This document shows positions 1 to 5,497 of a stretch of 5,497 nt of DNA, piece by piece. Made by a program: the position numbers and the translations under genes. The notes beneath the pieces are model-generated. The model saw only the letters and a list, made by a program, of their open reading frames with translations, did no database searches and was not told where the DNA came from. Origin of the DNA: Flavobacteriales bacterium (GTDB taxonomy: Bacteria; Bacteroidota; Bacteroidia; Flavobacteriales_D; Sanyastnellaceae); NCBI GenBank assembly GCA_947460525.1, contig CANHIV010000095.1:1-5497 (forward strand). Direction: 5' to 3'. Position 1 is the stretch's first letter. Each line of letters starts with the position of its first letter.

Positions 1-130
1 AAATGCAGTGATTATTCCTTTCCAAGATTATTACTACGCATGTTATGGAACCGCTTCTAGTGAAAAAGATGAAGCTCTTCTTCGTGCGCAAGTTCAACGT
101 GTCGATCCTCGCGCATGGACCAAAAGATAA
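1..130 (+). CDS. C-terminal fragment of an unrecognised protein (5' end outside window)
   Basis: An open frame runs in from the left edge (first whole codon at base 2) and stops at TAA 128-130, giving the last 42 residues of a protein. The tail is rich in aromatic residues (a DYYYACYG stretch, then a charged EKDEALLRAQ helix-like segment, ending VDPRAWTKR). I do not recognise the family and assign no function. It is believed to be real because the frame is open to the edge, the composition is protein-like rather than a shadow of another gene, and its stop overlaps the start of the following HAD gene by 16 bp in a different frame. That is the usual arrangement for co-transcribed, possibly translationally coupled genes. 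The missing upstream sequence would settle its identity. Confidence 0.6.
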   Translation, partial: NAVIIPFQDYYYACYGTASSEKDEALLRAQVQRVDPRAWTKR

Positions 131-759
131 TCCGTATTCAAAACATCATATTTGATTTCGGCGGTGTATTGTTTGCAATAGACTACAACGCACCTGCTCG
201 AGAATTTTCTAAATTAGGATGGACAGGATTCACCAGTGAATACGCCCAAGCCGCGCAAAGCGATGTATATGATCGTCTGGAAATTGGTGACATCTCCGTT
301 GAAGACTTTTGGAATTATCTGTATCTAAAAATGCCCAATATTGAGCAACAAGCGGTGAGAGATGCATGGAACAGCATTTTACTTCACCCCCTTGCAGAGC
401 GCATTGCAGCGATTCCAAAAATAAAAGATGCCGGTTACCGCACTTTCCTTTTGAGCAATACCAACGCAACCCATGTCCCTGAATTTGAGCAAATGATGAA
501 AGACGCTGGTGACTATTCTACCTTCAAAGCCGGTTTTGAATTCATTCACTATAGCCAAGAATTGGGCATGCGTAAACCGCATCCTGAAACGTTCTTGTAT
601 CTGTGTGAAAAGCACCAATTGAATCCTGAAGAAACGCTCTTCATCGATGATTCAATCCAGCACATTGAGGGCGCAAAAAAAGCAGGTCTTCAGACTTTGC
701 ACTTGACGCCTGAAAAAGACCTGCTTGTAGAGTTAAAAGCTTTTGGAATATTGTACTAA
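115..759 (+). CDS. HAD-superfamily (subfamily IA, YihX-like) hydrolase
   Basis: Predicted cytoplasmic phosphatase of the haloacid dehalogenase superfamily, 214 residues, the normal size for single-domain HAD-IA enzymes with a helical cap. All four core motifs are visible: motif I IIFDFGGVL with nucleophile D14, motif II LLSNTN with S114, motif III K154 in RKPHPETF, and motif IV FIDDS with D178/D179 for Mg2+. Residues about 20-100 would form the cap and include the LEIGDISVEDFW stretch common in relatives of E. coli YihX, a glucose-1-phosphate phosphatase. In motif I the usual second Asp (DxD) is Gly16, a variant common in DFGGVL-type members, so the exact chemistry and substrate remain open. 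The ATG at 115 is chosen because motif I follows within 14 residues. There is no Shine-Dalgarno sequence, and the start lies inside the preceding gene, suggesting coupling. The stop overlaps the stop of the opposing peptidase gene by 4 bp. Family call is firm; substrate is unknown. Confidence 0.9.
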   Translation: MDQKIIRIQNIIFDFGGVLFAIDYNAPAREFSKLGWTGFTSEYAQAAQSDVYDRLEIGDISVEDFWNYLYLKMPNIEQQAVRDAWNSILLHPLAERIAAIPKIKDAGYRTFLLSNTNATHVPEFEQMMKDAGDYSTFKAGFEFIHYSQELGMRKPHPETFLYLCEKHQLNPEETLFIDDSIQHIEGAKKAGLQTLHLTPEKDLLVELKAFGILY

Positions 760-2846
760 TCGACAATCCCTACCAAATCCAGCATAAACGCGTATTCCAA
801 CGCTACTTCTTTCAAAGCTTCAAATCTTCCCGATTTTCCGCCATGTCCTGCGTCCATGTTGCACCAAAACAACAATCGATTCTGATCCGTTTTTAAATCG
901 CGCATTTTGGCAACGTACTTGGCAGGTTCCCAGTATTGAACCTGCGAATCCCAGTAGCCCGTAGTAACCAAAATATTGGGATAGCTTTTCTGCTCGATAT
1001 TGTCAATTGGAGAATATGATTTCATATAGCGATAATACTCCTCATGATTGGGATTTCCCCACTCGTCATACTCAAAGGTTGTCAATGGAATGGTTTCATC
1101 CAACATCGTGGTGACCACATCCACAAATGGCACTGCGGAAATAATGCCCTTGAAAAGTTGAGGCGCCATATTGGCCACTACTCCCATCAGCAACCCCCCT
1201 GCACTTCCTCCCATGGCAAACAATCGATCCGAAGCGGTGAATTGCTCATTGACCAAGTATTGTGCGCAGTCTACAAAATCCGTAAACGTATTTTTCTTCT
1301 GCAACAATTTTCCGTTGTCGTACCAATGTCTCCCCATCTCTTGTCCTCCGCGGATGTGGGCAATCGCGTAAGCAAAACCTCTATTGAGCAAGGACAATCT
1401 TGCTGAACCAAAACCTGCATCCAAACTGTGACCATAACTTCCATAAGCGTACAATAGCAAAGGCGATTGTGCATTGCGCTCAAAACCTTTCTTGTATACC
1501 AATGAAACGGGAACCAACGTACCATCTGAAACAGGAACCATCAATCTTTCACAATGATAATCCGCTGCGTTGTATCCTCCGACAATTTCCTGCTGCTTCA
1601 ACAATGTTTTTTCTTGGGTAACCATGTTGAAATCAAAAGTGCTCATCGGCGTAACCATCGAGGTATAACCATAGCGCAGGATCTCTGTGTTAAAATCAGG
1701 ATTGGCGCCTACTCCAGCGGAGTATGCCGCGTCTTCAAATGGCAAATAATATTCCTGCGTTCCGTCCCAACGTTTGATTCGTAGTTGTGTCAATCCATTT
1801 TTCCGTTCATCAATAACCATAAAATCACGGAACATTTCCACTCCCTCCAACAGCACGTCCTCTCTGTGAGGAATCACCTCTTCCCAACTTTCCATATTGG
1901 TCTTGTCCAATGCGGTTCGCATAAGCTTGAAGTTCTTTGCATTCCAGTTGGTAGTGATATAGAAATAATCGCCATAGTGATCAATGGCGTATTCCATTTC
2001 TCGCTGTCTGGCTTGAAAGATTCTGAACGCTCCATTGGGCTGATCGGCTTCCAATACGCGGTACTCTGTGGTTAAAGTCTGGGAAGATCCAATGACAATG
2101 TACTTTTCACTCTTGGTTTTAAATACAAAACAGCTGAAAGTTTCATCTTGCTCTTCATAGACCAAAATGTCTTGGTCTTGGGGTGTACCCAAGATGTGTT
2201 TCCAAATTTGAAACTCGCGCAGTGTCTGCGGATCCCGCTTGGAATAAAAGAGCGTTTTGTTGTCAGTGGCCCAAGTAGCGCGACCCGTTGTGCCTTCTAA
2301 AACATCATCGGAAATTTTACCTGTAGCCAATTCCTTGAAGAAAACCCGGTATACCCTTCTGCTCACCTCATCTACACCATAGGCTATCCATTGATTGTCA
2401 GGACTAACGGTCATTCCACCCAAAGCCCAATAACTCTTGCCCTCAGCCAATGATGGACCATCAATCATGACTTCCTCTGCATTCTCCAAGCTATCCTTTT
2501 TTCGGCAATAAAACGCATAATCCTTCCCTTCTTCAAATCGGGTGTAATACCAATAGCCATTGTCCTTTACGGGGACACTTTCATCGGTTTCCTTGATCCT
2601 TCCCTTCATCTCCTGAAACAGCTTCACCTGAAAATCTTCAGTATGTTGCATCACCGCTTTGGTGTAATCATTCTCTGCTGTCAAATAAGTCAAAACCTCT
2701 TGGGTCTGCTCATCCTTTGCTTCCGCTTCTTTCTGTTCATCTGAAAGGCGCATCCAATAGTAATTGTCCACTCTGACATCACCATGCATTTCAAGGTTGT
2801 GCGGGCGTTTGTTGGCCAAAGGGGCCTTCTTCTCATTTTCCATCAT
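756..2846 (-). CDS. ptrB: Oligopeptidase B (S9A prolyl oligopeptidase family)
   Basis: Cytosolic serine peptidase that cleaves short peptides after basic residues, especially dibasic pairs. At 696 residues it is full length (the E. coli enzyme is about 686). The N-terminus has the family signature around HGDVRVDNYYWMR (21-33), the middle (about 70-410) is the expected beta-propeller lid, and the C-terminal part is the alpha/beta-hydrolase domain. The catalytic triad is intact: S548 in GGSAGG, D633 in WDSQVQYWEPAK and H668 in DAGHGGKSGRF. The 85- and 35-residue spacings equal those I recall for trypanosomal OpB (S563, D648, H683). No signal peptide is seen. Two acids of the substrate pocket differ from enterobacterial OpB: D594 replaces a Glu in the P1 pocket and G478 replaces an Asp in the P2 pocket, so dibasic preference may be weakened. 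Two consecutive ATGs are possible starts; the first (2844-2846) forms an ATGA overlap with the end of ispD and is preferred. Family identity is very firm. Confidence 0.96.
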   Translation of the reverse strand: MMENEKKAPLANKRPHNLEMHGDVRVDNYYWMRLSDEQKEAEAKDEQTQEVLTYLTAENDYTKAVMQHTEDFQVKLFQEMKGRIKETDESVPVKDNGYWYYTRFEEGKDYAFYCRKKDSLENAEEVMIDGPSLAEGKSYWALGGMTVSPDNQWIAYGVDEVSRRVYRVFFKELATGKISDDVLEGTTGRATWATDNKTLFYSKRDPQTLREFQIWKHILGTPQDQDILVYEEQDETFSCFVFKTKSEKYIVIGSSQTLTTEYRVLEADQPNGAFRIFQARQREMEYAIDHYGDYFYITTNWNAKNFKLMRTALDKTNMESWEEVIPHREDVLLEGVEMFRDFMVIDERKNGLTQLRIKRWDGTQEYYLPFEDAAYSAGVGANPDFNTEILRYGYTSMVTPMSTFDFNMVTQEKTLLKQQEIVGGYNAADYHCERLMVPVSDGTLVPVSLVYKKGFERNAQSPLLLYAYGSYGHSLDAGFGSARLSLLNRGFAYAIAHIRGGQEMGRHWYDNGKLLQKKNTFTDFVDCAQYLVNEQFTASDRLFAMGGSAGGLLMGVVANMAPQLFKGIISAVPFVDVVTTMLDETIPLTTFEYDEWGNPNHEEYYRYMKSYSPIDNIEQKSYPNILVTTGYWDSQVQYWEPAKYVAKMRDLKTDQNRLLFWCNMDAGHGGKSGRFEALKEVALEYAFMLDLVGIVD

Positions 2847-3523
2847 GCTTCACTTTTATTGTTTCTATTTTCCAAAATAGATTTCATTATCTCCAAATCT
2901 TGGGATTGTGTAATCTTGATATTCTCTGCCATCCCCAACTCAAAATGGAGATGTACATCTTTCATTCGCTCCACCACAGAGGCATCATCGGTAAAGGTGT
3001 TTTCAAATTGCCCTGCGTATGCGTTTCGAATCCACTCCCAACGAAAACATTGGGGCGTTTGAATGCTGCGTACCAAATTTCTGTCTATGATTTTCCATTG
3101 TCCATCCTGCTCCATGCGCAGGCTATCCGCGATGGGCCAATAAGGAATGGCCGAACCATTACGCTCCGCTGCTTCCCACATACGATGAACAAAAGCGACA
3201 TCAATGGCAGGGCGCGCCGCATCATGAATGGCCACCAAAGCGCATGCATCGGGAATCGCTGCAATGGCATTCTTAACAGAGTGGTAGCGTTCATTTCCTC
3301 CCAAAACAATTTCATGCTCTGGCATGCCGTACTGCTGACAAAGTTCCTTCCAATACTCCACCATGTCCGGACTCAAAACAACGATGACATGCGCGCCAGA
3401 TTCTTTGAAAACTTCAATGCTATGTGCCAAAACCGGCTGGTTATTCAAGATCAAAAACTGCTTGGGCAACTGTCCCCCAAATCTCTTTCCACTGCCCGCT
3501 GCGACTATTATGGCTACTTTCAT
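2843..3523 (-). CDS. ispD: 2-C-methyl-D-erythritol 4-phosphate cytidylyltransferase
   Basis: Catalyses the CTP-dependent conversion of MEP to CDP-methylerythritol, the third step of the non-mevalonate isoprenoid pathway, in the cytoplasm. The 226-residue product has the usual length and all signature segments: the nucleotide-binding loop AAGSGKRF...LPKQF (8-23, with R14 and K21 matching the catalytic Arg and Lys of E. coli IspD), GGNERYHSV (75-83), HDAARP (100-105), the IQTPQCF segment (154-160), TDDAS (178-182) and NIKIT near the end (201-205, K203). The start at 3521-3523 is chosen because the conserved core begins directly at MKVAIIVAAG. An in-frame ATG at 3554-3556 would add 11 residues (MAVLCYIIRIF) with no counterpart in the family. 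No Shine-Dalgarno sequence precedes either start. The stop overlaps the ptrB start as ATGA, so the two are co-transcribed with ispD first. Presence of ispD implies that the MEP pathway operates in this organism. Confidence 0.96.
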   Translation of the reverse strand: MKVAIIVAAGSGKRFGGQLPKQFLILNNQPVLAHSIEVFKESGAHVIVVLSPDMVEYWKELCQQYGMPEHEIVLGGNERYHSVKNAIAAIPDACALVAIHDAARPAIDVAFVHRMWEAAERNGSAIPYWPIADSLRMEQDGQWKIIDRNLVRSIQTPQCFRWEWIRNAYAGQFENTFTDDASVVERMKDVHLHFELGMAENIKITQSQDLEIMKSILENRNNKSEA

Positions 3524-3618
3524 GAATATGCGAATGATGTAACAAAGAACGGCCAAAATGCCAATTTTTGAAACCTATCTTGGTTTTTTCCGTAAATTCG
3601 AGCCACAAACAAAAAATC
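3524..3618. other. Divergent intergenic region between ispD and the secreted-protein gene
   Basis: This is the only real intergenic space in the window, 95 bp between two divergent starts, so it must hold the 5' signals of both units unless ispD is transcribed from further upstream. It is AT-rich with T- and A-runs. The last 15 bases before the rightward gene are A-rich (acaaacaaaaaatc) with no Shine-Dalgarno sequence, the kind of leader Bacteroidota use for translation initiation. No convincing hairpin, operator or riboswitch was seen. Confidence 0.7.
3567..3600 (+). promoter_or_regulatory. Candidate Bacteroidota-type promoter for the secreted-protein gene
   Basis: TTTG at 3567-3570 is followed after 22 bases by TAAATTCG at 3593-3600. 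This fits the primary-sigma consensus of Bacteroidota (TTTG, 17-23 bases, TAnnTTTG) with one mismatch in the -7 box. Transcription would begin near 3606, leaving a short A-rich leader of roughly 13 bases before the ATG at 3619. The match is short and the region AT-rich, so a chance match is possible. Confidence 0.35.
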
Positions 3619-5497
3619 ATGATGCGTAATATCATTTGTTCTTTGGGTTTATTACTTGCCTTGCTGCCTCAAATTGCTTGGTCTCAGATCAGTGACAACT
3701 TTGAAAGCACTGCCGGAAGTTGGAATTCCTTTACAGGCATAGAATGGGCTTTGAGTACCACCGGAGCCATCTCCGGCAACCAATCCTTGAGACATAACGG
3801 TAGTGGAACATTATCGACCACATACCGATCAACAGTTTCAAAAGCTGTTCCCAACGAGCTAACCAACCTCAATGGCGTTACCACCACGTGGGAATTCAAA
3901 ATCTCCACCTTTGGTAAAACGCTCAATTCGTCATCTAAATTTTGGGTGGTCTTGGCCGCCAATCAGGCAGATACAAAAATTGCAACCGGTAGCAACCAAT
4001 ACGAGGGAACTGTCGGAAGCAAATACCAAGGCTACGCCATTGGCGTAAATCCCAATACTGCAGCAGCAAGTACCAGTGCAGAGCCTTTTAATTTGAATCC
4101 CACCAAACGCTTTTTGAAATTAATGAAGGTAACCAGTGGTTCCACCGCAATGGTTTCTGATTTGGTTGAAATCCCTTCCACTACTGGACTTTACACCGGA
4201 GAATGGGGACTAGGGCCCAACAGTATTTCTACCGCAGTGGGTATAAAAGTTACCCGCTCTCCCAACGGGGTTTGGACAGTGTTTGCCGATTATGACAACA
4301 ATGGTGTTTATGAAGTTACCTCCTCTACGGTAACGGACAATACATACACGTCCATGAACTACGTTGGGGCTTCCGTTCGTTGGCCCAATGGTACAGCAAC
4401 ACCTTCAGCTCACATCAATGGCAACTTTGCCATCGATAATTTTTCAGTTTCTCAAGCGTCTTCCGCTGCTACCTATTACAGCATTGCTGCAGGAAATATG
4501 TCAGGGAACAACGTTTGGTCTTTGACGAGCGGTGGAAATGCCGTGACACCAACCATCAATAGCGGAACCAATTTGATCATCCAACACGCCGTCCAAATTG
4601 ACGGAAATTACAATGTCAACAATGTTACATTGGAAACAGGTGGAAGTCTTACAGCCAACGCAACAAGTCAAACCTTGACCCTGGCTGGGAATTGGACCAA
4701 CAATGCCAGCGAATCTGCCTACAATGGACTTTTTGGTTCTAGTTGTTGTACCTCAGGTTGTCGTGTGACCATGGCCGGGGCTGCAGCTCAAACGATTGGT
4801 GGTTCCTTTGGTACCCAATTCATGGAATTGCAGATCAATAATTCCAATGGTGTTACGCTTAACGCTCCTGTTTATGTAACAGCCGCCGTTATTCCTACAG
4901 TGGGCACTTTGACCACCAATGGAACAGGGGGAAGTTTAAACTTATTGAGTACCGCAACTTGTTCTGGATCTATTCAATCTATCGGCGTAGGTGCTGATGT
5001 ATCAGGTCCCGTTTTGCTCCAACGCTACATGCCCTCGAATCCTGCAAGCAACTGGATGTTCTTGTCATGTCCTTTGTATAGCAACAACACCAATTCTATG
5101 ATGTCGCCCAACACCGCTTGGGGAACGCGCACAGTGAAGGGCATAGCTTATCCGGCATTGACAATGACCACCACCAGCATCAAGTTTTACAACGAGGCAT
5201 TGGAGGGCGTTTCTAACGTAGGCTTCACGGCTATCAGTCCATCAACGGGAACATTGAATCCCCTATTGGGTTACAACGTATACGCAACAGCCTCTGCCAA
5301 AACCATCAATCCGGTGGGCTTCCCTATCAAAGGAAGTATCGCACGCTCTTTGAGCTATACAGCAACTGGTCCTGCTGAATCTTGGGGCCGAAACTTGGTG
5401 GGCAATCCGTATCCATCTGAAATTGATTGGATGACCGTTGAAGCTTCTAGTTCCAACGTTGGTGCCTACTACATCTACGATTATCAATCTTCCAACT
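3619..5497 (+). CDS. Large secreted multidomain surface protein, probable T9SS cargo (3' end outside window)
   Basis: An open frame begins at tandem ATGs (3619 and 3622) and runs to the right edge without a stop, giving 626 residues of an incomplete protein. The N-terminus is a Sec signal peptide: R3, hydrophobic core about 5-17, and a signal-peptidase I site AWS|Q after S22, leaving Gln at the mature N-terminus. Residues about 23-280 resemble a jelly-roll (laminin G/concanavalin A-like) domain, opening with DNFESTAGSWNS, including YDNNGVYE (225-232) and closing with FAIDNFSVSQ (270-279). Residues about 283-440 are Asn/Thr/Gly-rich short strands (VQIDGNYNVNNVTLETGGSL) resembling a beta-solenoid. 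From about 460 comes a module starting VLLQRYMPSNPASNWMFLS and reaching NLVGNPYPSEIDW (592-604), a hallmark of Bacteroidota surface proteins usually found upstream of a C-terminal type IX sorting domain. That domain would lie outside the window. No enzyme active site was recognised; an adhesin or matrix role is inference. Five Cys occur in the mature part, three of them clustered (376, 377, 381). Confidence 0.85.
   Translation, partial: MMRNIICSLGLLLALLPQIAWSQISDNFESTAGSWNSFTGIEWALSTTGAISGNQSLRHNGSGTLSTTYRSTVSKAVPNELTNLNGVTTTWEFKISTFGKTLNSSSKFWVVLAANQADTKIATGSNQYEGTVGSKYQGYAIGVNPNTAAASTSAEPFNLNPTKRFLKLMKVTSGSTAMVSDLVEIPSTTGLYTGEWGLGPNSISTAVGIKVTRSPNGVWTVFADYDNNGVYEVTSSTVTDNTYTSMNYVGASVRWPNGTATPSAHINGNFAIDNFSVSQASSAATYYSIAAGNMSGNNVWSLTSGGNAVTPTINSGTNLIIQHAVQIDGNYNVNNVTLETGGSLTANATSQTLTLAGNWTNNASESAYNGLFGSSCCTSGCRVTMAGAAAQTIGGSFGTQFMELQINNSNGVTLNAPVYVTAAVIPTVGTLTTNGTGGSLNLLSTATCSGSIQSIGVGADVSGPVLLQRYMPSNPASNWMFLSCPLYSNNTNSMMSPNTAWGTRTVKGIAYPALTMTTTSIKFYNEALEGVSNVGFTAISPSTGTLNPLLGYNVYATASAKTINPVGFPIKGSIARSLSYTATGPAESWGRNLVGNPYPSEIDWMTVEASSSNVGAYYIYDYQSSN

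Noticed and set aside
735..744. Perfect palindrome AAAAGCTTTT near the end of the HAD gene, as a terminator or operator
   Set aside because: No loop or GC stem is possible and it encodes ordinary C-terminal residues; low-complexity chance palindrome.
1044..2075. Several 60-120 codon + strand open frames opposite ptrB
   Set aside because: They lie antisense to a full-length conserved peptidase and their products are Cys/His/Pro-rich with no recognisable motifs; shadows of the real gene.
2177..2193. Inverted repeat CTTGGG-5-CCCAAG
   Set aside because: Short, inside conserved ptrB coding sequence, no T-tract and no regulatory context; expected by chance.
3524..3556. Eleven-residue N-terminal extension of ispD starting at the ATG at 3554-3556
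   Set aside because: MAVLCYIIRIF has no family counterpart, and the conserved core begins exactly at the internal ATG at 3521-3523.
2900..3571. A 223-codon + strand open frame opposite ispD
   Set aside because: It is the complementary shadow of a complete ispD with all signature motifs; its own product shows no family features.
3570..3577. TAGGTTTC on the - strand as a -7 box for ispD
   Set aside because: It is one base off TAnnTTTG and well placed (about 45 bases upstream of the ispD start), but the nearest TTTG is 28 bases upstream, beyond the 17-23 window. Too weak to call.
3684..3962. A 92-codon - strand open frame opposite the secreted-protein gene
   Set aside because: The + strand frame is open for 626 codons with a signal peptide and domain motifs; this is an antisense shadow.
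1..5497. Mobile elements, CRISPR arrays, tRNA/rRNA genes, long direct repeats
   Set aside because: Reading both strands showed no transposase motifs, regularly spaced repeats, tRNA-like folds or long duplications, and coding sequence fills nearly all the window.

Overview
The window looks like chromosomal DNA from a member of the Bacteroidota, most likely a flavobacterial-type lineage. Three things point there. The large secreted protein at the right end carries a GNPYPS-type motif typical of Bacteroidota surface proteins. Its predicted mature N-terminus is Gln directly after the signal-peptidase site, as is usual in that phylum. None of the starts has a Shine-Dalgarno sequence, and two of the leaders are A-rich instead. 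The phylum is well supported; the genus cannot be told from the sequence.

Layout, left to right: (1) the last 42 codons of an unrecognised + strand gene, overlapping by 16 bp (2) a complete + strand HAD-superfamily hydrolase. This converges with, and overlaps by 4 bp, (3) a complete - strand oligopeptidase B (ptrB). That gene is joined by an ATGA stop/start overlap to (4) the upstream - strand gene ispD, the MEP cytidylyltransferase of isoprenoid synthesis. A 95-bp divergent intergenic region separates ispD from (5) a large + strand exported multidomain protein whose C-terminus lies beyond the right edge (626 codons visible, reading frame open throughout).

ispD and ptrB form a two-gene operon read leftwards. 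The HAD gene and the fragment before it form another tightly packed unit read rightwards. The two units meet tail to tail with no space for a dedicated terminator. The pairing of isoprenoid synthesis with a dibasic-specific peptidase shows no obvious pathway link and is probably housekeeping gene packing. The right-hand gene is a separate unit for a cell-surface or secreted protein, probably a type IX secretion system cargo.

I found no mobile element, CRISPR array, RNA gene or clear new system. The points most worth a second look are the altered substrate-pocket acids in the oligopeptidase B and the architecture of the truncated surface protein.
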